Origin: Punica granatum
Taxonomy: Eukaryota > Streptophyta > Magnoliopsida > Myrtales > Lythraceae
Assembly: GCF_007655135.1 (NCBI RefSeq)
Contig: NC_045129.1
Location: forward strand, 5,208,001-5,272,000
DNA: 64,000 nt
Direction: 5' to 3'
Position numbers and translations under genes: made by a program. Shown here in pieces: positions 23,678-36,624 of this stretch. The notes under the pieces are model-generated. The model was not told the DNA's origin. It was given only the letters and a program-made list of their open reading frames with translations, and made no database searches. The stretch's first letter is position 1. Each line of letters starts with the position of its first letter.

Positions 23678-24861
23678 GAGAATATGGCTCAGGCTGGGAG
23701 AGAGAGAGAGACAGACAGACAGAGGGGTTACATATGCTACAAAAATCCGTTGTTTCAGATAAGAGGGCCAACTGAATCAGTTGAATAAGTTTGGCACTAT
23801 ATATAAATATATAGCCATCGGGTATACCTGGACCCACAAAAAAAAAACCCAAAAACGGGAAAAAAAAAAAAGGGATTCGGGTTACCGCAACCGAGGAGGA
23901 GTCGTAATCGATGGCATGCAGACCGTAAGACCAATCCATAATCATGCACTGAACCAATCATATGAGTCGAAGCCAAAATCTTGGCAAGTTATTGCTCGTC
24001 GATATCGTCTACTCGTACAGTACCGTAAAATTCAGCTGTCGTTCTTTCAATATGGATGTTGCCAATTCAGATTTATGCTTAGGATTTTGGATTCACGTGT
24101 TTAATCCGACAGATTGGGTATGACTAGAAATACTAGAAAGGCTCTAGCCTCCAGGAGGGCTCTCGACAAGAATGCGGACGGTATGGAATGCCCGGAACTG
24201 TTTATCGCGTGAAAATCATGTTATGTATTGCTTAAAATACAGACTGTTAGTGTTAGACGGATCGTACCTTAATGGGAAAGTAACTTTGGGATCATCCTCA
24301 TGAAAGTGTTAGGACGAAGAAAATGAGGGATTGCATGAGGCAAGAGACAAACATTTGTCACTGCCGATTATAAACGTCAACAAGAGAATCTTCTTAGGGA
24401 TATCGATTTGAATGTCACGTTTATATTTATATTTGTTATCCTTAAATTTTATGATTACTAAGGAAGGCCGTTCGGTGCAATGATAAAAATCACCGATATG
24501 GAAATATAAGGTTTTAGGTTTATGTACCCTTTTATTTGGGTTTCGCTATTCTTGGGTCTCTCTCATAATTCGAAAAGAAAAATGTGATTATTATATAATT
24601 AAATCTTTGGCGCTTGAACTTCTTTAGTCTTCTAAATTTGACCTCTTTACTTAATATTTTCTTTTCATTGCCTCCGATGGTTTCTAAGTTTTATTATTCC
24701 AGCCCTTAGACTTTCAAGGGTTTTTTTCTGTGTGATCTAACAGATAATTTATATGTGCAAAGTGAAGGCCACGTATACCGATAATCAGCTCTTCGTGAAT
24801 TTAACAATGTCTCAGACTTTACTCGGTTCCAAAAATTCCATGGCTTGAAGATCGTTATGGG
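23678..24861. other. Intergenic, 5' region of the hydrolase
   Basis: It contains the presumed hydrolase promoter, short purine runs (about 23700-23725) and A runs near 23840-23870. A SINE-like motif near 24460-24520 (gttcggtgcaatgataaaaa) is too degenerate to call. No gene is seen. Confidence 0.4.
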
Positions 24862-26172
24862 CTTGAAATCAATTTCGTTATGGCGCTCTTCGTCGAAAAA
24901 TATATAAAACTTCTCTTAGTAGGTTTATAGGGAATTGAAATCATCATTTATCTTGACAAATATCATTCCTTTATCGTACTTTTATTATTATTATTATACG
25001 AGAGATACATGAATTTAATATAATAAAAAAGAAATCTTAATTATAATAGGTATGATAAATGATACGAGTAGTTTCACACGAAAATCGAATCTCAATCCTC
25101 TCGATTGCCGTGTAAGAACGTGGGCCATTACATTACACTTATTTCTCATATCAAACTCCTTTTGCTTTTAATTATCCTTTTCCTCTTTTTTTTTTTTTTC
25201 TTTTTATGCTGTACATTTCTTCATTTCAAATGTTTTTCTTGCAGGCTTTAACAATGTTTTACGCGCTACTTCCTCCCTCGCAAGCATCGACTTGGAATAG
25301 GTATAATCTCCCCAAAAATTCTTTAAAATCATATAATGCTTGATGGTGATGTTTCGAGGGCAAATTAAGCCGATGAAACTATGCTGCTTCATATCATGTG
25401 CAGCCGACTACGCTGTCAATGCTGTCCACGTCACTTCGTCTCTTGAAATCAATTTCGTTATGGCACTCATGGTCGAAAAATATATAAAACTTCTCTTAAT
25501 AGGTTTATAGGGAATTGAAATCATCCTTTATCTTGACAAATATCATTCCTTTATCAAACTTTTATTATTATTATTATTATAAGAGAGATACATGAATCTA
25601 ATATAATAAAAAAGAAATCTTAATTATAATAGATATGATAAAGGATACGAGTAATATCACACGAAAATCGAATCACAATCCTCTCGAATGCCGTGTAAGA
25701 TCGTGAGCCACTACATTACACTTATTTCTCATATCAAATTCTTTTTGTTTTTTATTATCCTTTTCTTCTTTTTTTCGTTTTATGCCGCAAATTTCTTCAT
25801 TTCAAATGTTTTGCTTGCAGGCTTTAACAACGTTTTACCGGTCACTTCCTTTCTTGCAAGCATCGACTTGGCATAGGTATAATCTCCCCAAAAATGCTTT
25901 AAAATCATATAATGCTTGATGGTGATGTTTCGAGGCCAAATTAAGCCGATGAAACTACGCTGCACCATATCATGTGCAACCGACTACGGTGTCTATGCAG
26001 CCCACGTCACTTCCTCTCTTGCAAGCATTGACTTTGGCATGGGTATAATCTCCCTAAAAATGCTTTAAAGTCATATAATGCTTGATGGTGATGTTTCGAG
26101 GGCAAATTAAGCCGATGAAACTATGCTGCATCATATCATGTGCGACCGATTACGCCGTCAATGCCGCCCACA
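24862..26172. repeat. Tandem repeat, 580-bp period, about 2.3 copies
   Basis: The block starting cttgaaatcaatttcgttat at 24862 repeats at 25442 with high identity over about 570 bp. A third, partial copy of its last ~160 bp (gtataatctccc to the catatcatgtgc part) follows at about 26010-26172. Each unit carries a small (ATT)n run, a pyrimidine tract ending ttgcag and a short open stretch. The minus strand of each unit has a 62-codon frame, which is better explained as shared repeat sequence than as a gene. Confidence 0.85.
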
Positions 26173-27740
26173 GAACAATTACATTCTGCAAAATGATTCT
26201 GGAAGTCATTGACACGTTCGGACTGTTATCTCCATTGATAAATGCTGTCTATTGTATGAACTTGTCTTGGCGTAGCCACTGCACGAAGCCTGGGAAGGAC
26301 CATACATGGAAATTCATAATTAATTGTCTTTGTCCCACTTCATGTTGCAACTTGCGAAGGATGATATATGGGCATTGATGCCTCCATGGTCCGACTTCCA
26401 AGCTTTTTTATTTTTTTATTTTCCTTTAAATGGCAACGAAAAATGAAATTCTTTTCCGACAAAATATATTCACGGAGATTTTTCTTCATGTGACAGTGAT
26501 TTTGATATTTTCTTCTTAATTTCATTTCCTTTTTCTTTTTTTTCTTAGTTATGGATCACCTAGTATTTAAAAATCCAATCCCGAATTCCAATTAGATCAC
26601 TCACTAAGAGATAAAAGTTTTTTCAATCGTAAATTTCTTTTATTCACAGGAGATAACCAAAAATCTTACTTAAACAAAACATGTATCAAACCACATTTTC
26701 TCTTTTTCATCACATTTTGAATAAAATTGTATTCAGATCATGCAGTGAAACCTATAAATTGCCTCATCTGCCCTTGCTACTTTTCAGAATTTCCAAAATA
26801 TCCCTCCATTGAAAGGACGTCTCAACGTCCTCATCACCACTCTAGCATTCAGCAACCCCAAGTCCCAAGTCGATGCTCGCCTCCCACAAGGCCGCGGCCT
26901 GCATTAGGCAGGCCAAGCTCGGTCTATTCTGGGCATGGTTGACGTCGTGAAGCCACAATCATGCATGACGGGACGAGATTATATGCGTGCATATTAAATC
27001 ATGCACCAAATGCAAAGGAAATAGTCCACTAATGATCGAACTTGAAAATGGAAAAATTGTATATACCGGACACTCTTGCAAGCTCTTATACTATAGTATG
27101 TACTTTAACATCTACATCACAAATGCTGATCCGAGAAGAAGCTAGAAGCTCATAACAAAACTCGAAGTTCAGAAAGTTTCAAGCATCTTCCTCAACCATC
27201 TATACGCCGAACTGTGACGAACGCCATCAGTCATATTATATACATCATAGCTTTTCTACTTCATTAACTTAAGATAATCCTCATAAATGTCAAAAGGGTT
27301 TAGTCAAAAGCAAGGAACTTAAGCTGGAAAAGAGGATGAACTGGAGACTTCCAAGGTGAATTTACAGCTAGCCAAGCCAGCATCACTTGCAGCCCAATGT
27401 GAACACACAGCTCTTAATTGATACTTTACTTCCCAAGAGCTCTATCAATAAATAACCCCATCTTTTTTGCTCACTTTTTCAACCATGCCCTTGTGTCGTG
27501 TGTCCCACCATCCCCTATAATTCAAACAATCCACTTTTCTCCAAATTTATGGTCGGCTCCATATCACTTTTGCCATCTCTGTTGAAAACTTTCCACATAG
27601 ATTCCTTCGCCCCGGAACTCGTCTTCCTATCAGTTGAATATTTAACAACGCGGTATGTAAGAAACTATGATCAACTCTCGTGACCGTTGGATCCCCGCTG
27701 AGTTCCACTGTTCGGTGTTTGCTCTCTCCTTTTTTTTTGT
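26173..27740. other. Intergenic, promoter side of the small membrane protein gene
   Basis: It contains a short protein-like open frame adjoining the tandem repeat (to 26378) and a GC-richer patch at 26820-26960. Neither has family features. The last few hundred bases are presumably the promoter of the gene at 27832. Confidence 0.35.
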
Positions 27741-27750
27741 CACTATAAGT
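27741..27750 (+). promoter_or_regulatory. Candidate TATA box
   Basis: CTATAAGT at about 27743, some 89 bp upstream of the ATG at 27832, in a T-rich to mixed-sequence transition. Confidence 0.4.
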
Positions 27751-27831
27751 AGTCCCTAAGTGAGCTTATTCCCTCACTTAATATTAAGCCCTTGATGCTG
27801 TAGCCAGCCAGAGCTCAGCAGCACCACCACA

Positions 27832-28224
27832 ATGGCCACCCACACTTATTACAACCCAACAATAACTCAAAGCTCGTCCTCTCAGAGGCCAATGGCCATG
27901 GTGTTGGCCCTAGTCTCAGCGGTCGTGCTCTCTCCATTGTACGTGAGGGGCAGTAAGGACTTCTGGCATCGTCAGGACTCGGCGTGGAGCTCAGCACTCG
28001 TCCTTCCCGTGGTTCTGGCAGGGCTAATAATCGCCATCCGGACAGCCTCGTCCTCGCCTTCATCTTCTCATCCTTCGATGGGATCGAGTTCGATGCTCCC
28101 GTGCTCGGATCCCTCCTGGGTGTTGAGAATCGGGAGTTCATCCTGGGGGCTGGGTGGGATTCTGGTCATGTTGGTCATGGTGCTCTCTTGGCAACATTCG
28201 GTTCAAGAATTCCTGTGGAAATAG
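27832..28224 (+). CDS. Small three-helix plant transmembrane protein, 130 aa
   Basis: A single exon with an ATG in good context (caccacaATGG). Hydrophobic segments lie near residues 21-38 (PMAMVLALVSAVVLSPLYV), 54-68 (SALVLPVVLAGLIIAI) and 104-121 (GLGGILVMLVMVLSW), with a Ser-rich N-terminus and a Ser-rich loop between helices 2 and 3. The layout fits a conserved, uncharacterised plant transmembrane protein family recognisable by SSSQRPMA..VLA at the start and WVLRIGSSSWGL before the last helix. Function is unknown, and no catalytic residues are visible. It is convergent with the RSH gene, with about 590 bp between stops. The overlapping frame at 27984-28232 on the same strand is a shadow. 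Confidence 0.83.
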   Translation: MATHTYYNPTITQSSSSQRPMAMVLALVSAVVLSPLYVRGSKDFWHRQDSAWSSALVLPVVLAGLIIAIRTASSSPSSSHPSMGSSSMLPCSDPSWVLRIGSSSWGLGGILVMLVMVLSWQHSVQEFLWK

Positions 28225-28812
28225 GGATTTGACATTTAGGAGTTGCTTGCTCTACCTATTTGATCGTAACGAGCTAATTGTTCAAAATAATGTAGGATTA
28301 TGCATATCGTAATGTATTTGTTTCAACTAGAAAGAGAATTATCGGTTCATTGATTGGGCTAATTCCTACTTGAGATCTCCTTTTTCCAGAATATCAACTG
28401 TATACCTCGGAACTGAACCTAGGCGGCTAAGATCCTCTCCCCAGAAACCAAGCCACATTTGTCTCAAATCTCATATACCGTACGACTGAACTAACCATCC
28501 ACCGGGCAAATCTTCCATGAATGTAGATCAGATATTGGTTTTCAATTCACGATCGAAAGATCTAAAGTAAGAGCGTACGAAAGTCTGGTCCAGAGAAATT
28601 CTCACAATATGGCAATGAAGTGAAAATGAAGAGTAATATTTCATAATTCATTCCTAAATTTACAGTAGTCAATATCTAAACACTGCTACAGTTATATACA
28701 ACATGAACCCAAGAACATGAATTGATTTGTTTTGTCCCCAAGTCAATGTGCTATGGATTTTTCCTTTCTTGTTCCTAATTTTCCCAGAGAAACACTGATT
28801 GTAAAAGACCGA
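28225..28812. other. Convergent intergenic/3' UTR spacer
   Basis: It lies between the small membrane protein stop and the RSH stop and probably consists of the two 3' UTRs. No further feature is seen. Confidence 0.4.
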
Positions 28813-31800
28813 TCAGCTCCTCCATCCACTAGCAGTGCTAACCGAGGGACCAGAGGATGCCACAGCTAACCCACGGTTGTACATGCGTTGGATCTCTTCC
28901 CGGTACTCTGTCAGGGACTTCTCCGGAAGAGCTGGGGTGAGTTCCACGACATCTCCCATCCTGAGCCTGCAAGTGGGATCATCCATTGATTCCCGGTTCA
29001 ACCTGGGCCTCAGCTCCTCCTTGCGGGGGAAACTGTATGGAGACCATCTTGTGCTTTCCTGCCCTATCCTCTCCAACAGGTCCATCATTGTCGAGTTTGC
29101 TGGCAATTCCTGTACAGACATCTGCCAAAAGAATTCGGAAGCTCAGATTGGCACATTCACAACAGAGAAAAAGGAAATCGCAGAACAGAAATAGCTGAGA
29201 GGCGTTATTCGACAATCTGATCATTACGCTGTGCTCTCAGGGTAACCGGAATCCTCGAGAGAGACTCGATCTATTCATTTCTGAAAAAATACCCCCAAGT
29301 TTTCTTCCTCTTGTTGCAAACTCTTTTTTGACATCAAAAATTATTAAACCACCCAAGATTCAGCAACTTACATGGAAGAAAAGGACGAGAATAGAGGCAG
29401 TAGATTAAATTAACAAACCTTGTCGTTTTCGATCATGATAATATATATTGGCCCTTCCTTATTACAGCAAGCCTCATACGAGAAAGGACAGTCCTTAGAA
29501 TGAGAAGGGAACATGCATGATGACTTCATAGAGTTGGCACCATAAGTGAGGGATGACTGATCTTTGCTCATTGTCTCACACTGCCATGTTATGACCCAGC
29601 GAGCCCACTCCACCATCTGGAGCACAAACGAGGAGTGCTTGCAGTCACCCTCCTTGTACCTCCAGTGGGCAGCAAACCCAAACTCAGCCTGCAAGTGCAT
29701 CTCCCTTGTGCGGATTTGCACTTCCAGTGGCACAGTCCCCTCCCCCATCACAACTGTGTGAAGCGACTGATACCTACATATTAGCACAATTCAATACCAC
29801 AATAAGTAAAACCCCCATGATCTGCTAATGAAAACATTTCAAGTTTTCCATATATCATTTGAACTAAAAAAAGTGGATTTCTTTAAACGTTGATATAATA
29901 GTAAAAAGAAAAAACAAATTCTATAAATTGCCCGAAACAAATGCACAGTTTTACTGGGGTGGATTTTTTTAGACTTTACCTGAATTTCAATGGAGACAAG
30001 ATCTACAAGAGTATTTTCAGATGTGTCTATCTTGTCACTTTCAATTCTCTATCATAAGCATAGAGAATGTGCATAAAAGTTTCTTAATGTCCAACGTTTC
30101 AAGAAATATAGACAGACCCTAAAAACCAACTCACCCATTGTACTTGGGATGAGATATGTAGTCCTTGAACTTTCCAGATACTGCAGACCACAGCTCATGA
30201 ACAATTTTTAATGCTTTGTAACAGTCTTCCTCGTTCTCAACAATCAAACGTAACCCATGTATATCATGGATTTTATCGACGCTGAGATTTTTTCTGCACA
30301 ATAACAAACATGTCCGTTGTCAGTCTTGATAGGTCAAATCCAATGATAAATTCCACAAAATTTTCTCTATTTTCCTTGAGAATAATAGGAGAGACAGAAA
30401 AATTAAAATTACTACTGCATTTTGTACTGATGTTTGACAAAATAGCTCATCTGCACGACCAGCAGAAGCTTCTTTGCAAACTTTTGACATATTATTTGCA
30501 AACAATATTGACACAGCATCTAGTGTAGAGACAATGTTCAAGAAATGGACAGCTCGCACTGAAGCCAATTGATCTATATGTAAATACATGCGTGCGTGTA
30601 TATATGTAGAGAAAAAAACTGACAGAAAAAGCATACTTTAACATCTTGGTGTAAATGCTGTACAAGCTCTTATGCCTTCCTGACAAGTCAAAGGGGATGT
30701 CTTCTTCCTTGAGTGCCTGCTCCAGTCTCTCTTTAGCAGAAGTAATCATTGCTTCATCATAAGATTCCACGAGCTGAGATGAGATTTCATTGTGCTTCTC
30801 AGGATTGAGATGCTTAAAGCACAGGTTCTCCAGGCTCTCCTTCCAGCTTGAGATCCCAAGCCGATTGGCCAAGGGGGCAAATATCTCCAGGGTCTCCTTT
30901 GCAAATCTCTGCTGCTTTGGCAACGAGATCGCGCTAAGTGTTGCCATGTTGTGTAGGCGATCAGCCAACTTGATGAGGACTGCCCTTGCATCTGCCATTG
31001 CAAGGAACATGGTGTGAAGGCGGTCTGCCTCAGCAGTTTTGCTCGCAGTGTTGTTCTCCCGGGCAAGCTGACTCAGCTCGCTTAGCTTAGATACCTAACC
31101 AAGCCCAAAGAGGGACAAAAGCAGTTGAACTTTGATCACTGAACAAATAGAAGTATACATAGAAAGAGAGACAATGAGGGGGTAAACTTCTAACAAGATG
31201 CAAAGACAATGATACACATTATCAGCAAAGTTGAAGTTCGGGACAACCACGTGATCTGCCTTTATTTTGTATGTTGCATGTGTTACAAAAAGAAGTAGAT
31301 GTTCATGCACTAATAAAAGAACTAGGAGCTCTCCAACCATTACTACTGAATTAATGATTGTCTTCACAAAAGGTGATCGTAGAAATATTCATAAACATCC
31401 ATATTAAGGATAAAGGTTGCTGACTATATGCTGATGCAAAGAATTTGCAGAATAATGATGACATGCAATGGACATCGTCCATTCATATACTGATATATCA
31501 ATGTGCTGACTTGTGAATGCAAAACATGTCATAGACGGATTCCATCTTTTGTGATCTAAATACATGTACATATATATACAGAGCAGAAAGGAACAGCGGG
31601 AAGCTTCAAAAGGCACTGCTAATCCAAAAAGTATCTCAATAAGGTGAACAGGTTTTGACACAATCTCTCACCCCTTTAACCAAATCGGCAACATCAGCTC
31701 CGAAAGTCCTGCGAATATGGGTGTAACTCACAGAGGAATCATCAAGTGTGTCATGTAATAGCCCTGCAGCGACCACTGTTGAATTAGCACCAATGAGTGC

Positions 31801-32747
31801 CAGTGACACTGCTGTTTCCACGCAATGCTGCAAGTAAGGGTCACCACTCGCACGCATCTACATCAAAAGCAGAGCAAGAAAAGCTCCTGAGCACCACATC
31901 GTAATACTCCCAAGAGAAAAAAAATCTTCCACAGAAATTTATCTAGGCTATCAACAAATAAAATGTAATCCACAGTAATCAACGCAAGACTAATGTCCTA
32001 TGAAACATGAAAATTAACATGAGCTGCCATCCTTACCTGCCCTCTATGCGCTTTCTCAGCCTCGTGAAATGCTTTAACTACAAAGTCATCATAGAAGATA
32101 TCATGCCTCAACTGGGCACCCAATAGCAACTCCTCCACATGTGGCTCCGAAGTAGACTTAACTTCTCCAAACGCACCTTCTAAATTGAAGGTCAACTCCT
32201 CCATATCAACAGCTCCACCACCTCCACCACCACAGATCTCAATAGCTGGTGAATCATAGTCGACACAAGAAGAGCCCAAAGCGTGCCTAACAAACCCATT
32301 GAACAACCCGGCAGAACTTTGCAAGATCCTCATCGGGGGACTCTTTATAGACCCACTAGAGCTACTACTACTACTACTACAAGAGACTGGTCCCTGCAAT
32401 ACAGACACTGGGCTTTGATGATGATCTCTCTTAAAAGACCCAGCAAATCTGCCGCTGGACGAGTACGAGTACCCAAAAGAGCTGCTCAGTTCCTTCAATT
32501 CTTCACCTTTATCATGCCTGAAGGAGCCCAGTTCCTCCCCAAAGCTAGAGGAAGACGAGCTTTTCACCGTGGACGGTGAAGCGAATAGGCAAGAGAGGCC
32601 TCCAACTATCGGCTTCTGCGACGGGGCTGACGAGGTGGATGGCCTCGAGTTCAAATCGAAATCGTAGGACACATTGGAGTTGATCTGGTGGGTTGTGGAG
32701 CACACAGTGCTCGGTGGGCTTGCATACAAAGCAATTGTCGGAGCCAT
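28813..32747 (-). CDS. RSH3: Chloroplast RelA/SpoT homologue, RSH2/RSH3 type, six exons
   Basis: Exons on the minus strand: 32747-32037, 31857-31672, 31094-30637, 30293-30135, 29773-29419 and 29121-28813. Total 2178 bp gives 725 aa, the usual size. The start [18 protein letters not shown] is the conserved RSH2/RSH3 N-terminus, a Ser-rich plastid transit region. The HD hydrolase domain shows His248, HDTLDD (272-277) and LADRLHNM (342-349). The (p)ppGpp synthetase domain shows YQSLHT (506-511) and EVQIRT (522-527). Exon 6 carries a TGS-like C-terminus. Known role: it makes and degrades (p)ppGpp in plastids, tuning chloroplast transcription and translation during stress, development and nutrient limitation. 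The HDTLDD form, with Asp in place of the bacterial Glu, is normal for plant RSH2/3. RSH2 and RSH3 cannot be separated confidently by eye, so the symbol is a best guess within that pair. Confidence 0.94.
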
Positions 32748-33207
32748 GGAATACTAACCTTCGTCAGTAAACCCCAAATTCAGCCTTCCCTCAAAGACAA
32801 TTTGCAGAATCGGAATCTTTAGGGGCTGCAAATGGCAATCATACACCGGCAATCAATGAATTGAAAGAAACAAAGGGAACCCAACAAAATTCCTCCACAA
32901 ACCCCCCAATTTTTCGAGCTGATTTCCTCCCAGAACCGACAATCTTGCAGAGAAATGCCTGATTTTCCAGGGAAAGGTTCAACCTTGAAGCTAGATTTGA
33001 GATGGGTCTGGTGGAAAGGGCAGCCCCAATGAACAGAGAAGCGCAAAAAGGGAAACCAGCATGTACAGATTTAAGCTGATCCGGAGCTGAATTGAGCTGA
33101 AATACTACACGAAGGACGAAAATGGGAAGGAATTACAGCCGTAGTACTAACAATCGGAGGAATTAGAGTCGCACACGCAATGAAATTGTAGGGCCGGGAG
33201 GGGAGAC

Positions 33208-33248
<41 letters not shown>

Positions 33249-33416
33249 GAGCGATGAGAGATTGAGCGAGTTCTTTTCGTAAATTTTTCCAGAGAATGGG
33301 ATTGCCTCACGGCCAGGAAATATGGAATAGTGCAATTACATCTCTACCCTCCTGCCCCTGCCGGATCTATTTTGTATACACAATGCCTTCTTCTTCTTCT
33401 TTCTTTTTTTTTTTTT
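32748..33416 (-). promoter_or_regulatory. 5' leader/promoter of the RSH gene with a long CT (GA) repeat
   Basis: The first ~450 bp upstream of the RSH ATG are of mixed composition, compatible with a 5' UTR. The dinucleotide run (AG)18 at 33211-33247 reads as CT on the gene strand. Such CT/GA runs are common in plant 5' UTRs and core promoters. The transcription start is not defined. Confidence 0.5.
33211..33247. repeat. (AG)18 microsatellite
   Basis: An uninterrupted AG dinucleotide run, read as CT on the RSH gene strand. Confidence 0.95.
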
Positions 33417-33417
33417 A

Positions 33418-34277
33418 CTAGATTTGATATCCGCGCAACGCGCAAACAATTTTGATATTTTTTTTAATTTATCGTAAATAAATAAATAAAATCTTTACAT
33501 TTTTATGGCTTATTATGTTTATGGCTTATCTGTGGTATTATATATTGTAGATGTAAAATTGGTTGAATGTATAAATTTATTGTTGTTATATGTTACTCTT
33601 TTTTTAATAGAAACTTTTAAATTTATTTGTAATATATTTGTATAGATGATCTTATTTATTTTTCATAAAAATTTATTCAAAAATAATATACGACATAATG
33701 CTAAATCCAATACAATTTTTCATATGAATATTTATATTAAATAATACATATTTCGCGTATCAATAATATAAAAATAGAACAATTTTTACAATTTGTAGTA
33801 ATAGGAGTTACATAATTGCAACTCTTATCTTAAAAGTTTCGTATTTATATTACATATTGGACATGATATATGTGTCACTTTGTACGGGCCCAAAAGGGGG
33901 AGCCCCTGATCTATCCCTCTCTCAAAGACCTTCCAACCCCTCGACCTTATTTTTTAAGATTTAATTAATTAATTTTATTTTAATTTCTCTTTTCTTTTAC
34001 TTTTTAAATAATTTTAATTTGGAATCACTGATAGATTACCACATAAGTAAAATTAATGGTGTCAAGTCCACATTAAAGATGTCTTTTTTTTTTGCAAAAA
34101 TAAAATATGAAAAAAGCAAAATAAAAATAAGAAAAGTTGGATGAAAAGTTTCAAACACAATATATGTTTCTACCACTACAATACTAATAAATTTATGTGC
34201 TGGACTCACATCACACGAATGGAGATTCCTCATCGCACATGCTCGAATAGCCTACCTTTTAAAAAAACTATAATAGA
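33418..34277 (-). mobile_element. Candidate non-autonomous Helitron, 860 bp
   Basis: Read on the minus strand, the 5' end is TCTATTATAGTTTTTTT (from 34277). The 3' end is a GC hairpin, GCGCGTTGCGC, about 10 bases before CTAG (to 33418). The flanking bases are A at the 5' side and T at the 3' side, the AT insertion dinucleotide of Helitrons. The interior is very AT-rich and carries no Rep/helicase, so it would be non-autonomous. The hairpin has only four strict GC pairs plus wobble pairs, so confidence is moderate. Confidence 0.5.
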
Positions 34278-36624
34278 TTAATCCCTACAGCAATTTTCTT
34301 AAGATTTTTAGCTAGCTTTAAAGAAAAAGGAAAATGAATTCCTTTTGAAAATTTTGGAGAGCCCTATGTCCTAAATAAATAAATAAATAAATGTACCAAT
34401 GAGAAAAATAAAAAAATCTGACCATTCCAAATTACCTCAAATATTAATTAACATAAATTGTATGATAAATGGATATCTTTAATATCAAACACTTATCTCA
34501 AAATATTAATTAACATAAACTATATGACCGTACTGAAATAGATATCTTTAATATCAAACTCGCGGTGTGGTGACGTTAGATTTACTCATTTGTATCATGT
34601 CGCTATCTGGGAGAACTATTAAATCTAAAGTTGAGTGGGCCAAGTTGATAATAACAATGATTATGTTTCAGGGATAAGTTTATTTTTGCTCGATGCTTAT
34701 CTTTCCCAGTTAGTTTATTTTATTCCATTGATAGTTGGAACGACAGAAACATTGGAAAGGCATATAATTTATGCACTTCAACATTAATTAAGGAATAATA
34801 ATCGGGAGATTGTCCATTTTTGATGATGCATATATTGATGTAATCCCGCCTTTTATCTAAAGCTGCCCACCATCCAATATTTTCTATCTTGCCTATCCAT
34901 ATGTGATACTTTATTTGCATTGCGGTGGTTACTACATTTCAGAGTATAATCGACTTCCATCAATTAACCATTAGTTTATCGCACTAGTGGGGTGTGTCTT
35001 TTCATTAAATCATGTCCAGATTATCTCTTGGACTGTCTGCACCATATTCTAATTGAATAGAATCTGGATCAAACGAGCGATAATCTATATCTCCTCGTTG
35101 GTCTTCATATACCGTGTATGAAAACATCAACATGCAATGTCATGTCTGTCTTGAGCATATACAGCCGCACTGCGAGGTTCAAATATTTCATTTATTTCTT
35201 TTGATAGATTTCAGATATATTTTATTACGAAAAAAGGAAAATTAAAAGCGACCAATGAAAATTCACCAAAAGATATAGGGGGGCCCACCTCTAGAGATTC
35301 TATTCATCGGTCGGTCTAACTTGAAAGTAAGTATCAGGGGTAGGATGGACTTTTGACTTTCAGTAGACGAATCTTCCGGCCCTCTCCGGACCGTGCTCAG
35401 GAGGGAACTGATAGGGACACCCGCGGGTTCCTGTCGGGCTTCTGATTAGAGCAAAACATTGTGAAGCAGCTGTTTTTTTTCTGTTTGATTCATTTTTGGT
35501 GTGGCTAACAGCCACCACGTGGCCCGCCAACCAGAAGCGACTGGCTACTGCTTGCCTACTTGGTCAGCTAGTACATCTCACACGTGTATACCCAACCACA
35601 GAGCCAACTTGGTCGAAGTTCGGCACGTGTTTTCATCCCATTCCGAAGTTGATCCAACTGTTATAACTGTAAAATCGACCCCTTTGCAAACATGGATGTC
35701 AACCATGAGAAAACATTAGGTGATCTTACCACATTACATAAAAAAACGCTAATCATGAAATTATAAACTTAATGCTAATCACTTGAATAATTACTATAAT
35801 TATTCTTTATTAAAAAATTCTTATTGATTATTCATCATCACATCATTTGAGATAAGATCATTTAAAATATTACCGTCAATCAGAGACTCCCCCAGCCGGA
35901 TCGATATAGCGGAACCCGACTTGAGTACCAAAGGATTCGTAATCAATCAAGCCAGAGGGAGGATTCACGTAAAACTCATGCACCTATCTATTTTTGACTC
36001 GTTGTCAAGTCGCATCCTGAGACTGGAGAAACTCCATAGACAGACCAAAGTTTGGATAAGAGATACAGGGCAAAAGAATCTGACAGTATTTATTGATCAA
36101 CAGGAAAAGATTCAGGGCAATGAATGAATCGGCATTCAGAAACTCGAAAAAAAGAATTACTATGGACAAAACCGGCTACCATCTCAAAAAATAAAAGGCA
36201 ACCATCCTCGCGGAAATTTACAAACTGCTTGAATCACAGCACGAGATTGAATGAAAACCAACAATCAAATCTTTTTTTCTTGCTTGCTCTTACACCTCAT
36301 CATCCTCCTTGTTCGGGTTTGGGTTCGGGTTAATGAGTATATGCACCTTCCCATCCTCGGATCTGCCGCAAAATGATATTTACAAATGGAAGAGGCACCT
36401 ACACAGCATCTCTTACCAGTGTCAGCAAAGACATAAAAACCAAACCAGCACATGCGCTGGAAGGACAACGAGCTACAGAGCCACTTCGTGAATATTCGAA
36501 TCTCACCTGCTGTGACAAAATTGTGTTTTCCCTGCTGTGGGGGAATTTGTTTTTCTGTGTAAAAGCAAAGGATGTCCTTTTAATGACAGTGAAGGAACTT
36601 CTCAGATGTTCTCGTGCTAGTCCG
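34278..36624. other. Intergenic, AT-rich, no gene seen
   Basis: It includes a 62-bp direct duplication at 34439-34562 (taattaacataaa...gatatctttaatatcaaac twice). Open frames at 35501-35719 and 35921-36127 show no family resemblance. The last 200-300 bp are probably the exportin-T 3' UTR. Confidence 0.4.
34439..34562. repeat. 62-bp tandem duplication
   Basis: atattaattaacataaa...gatatctttaatatcaaac occurs twice, head to tail, with a few substitutions and small indels. Confidence 0.8.

Noticed and set aside
23565..23957. 130-codon minus-strand frame over the hydrolase start
   Set aside because: It overlaps exon 1 of the hydrolase in another frame and is built on low-complexity runs.
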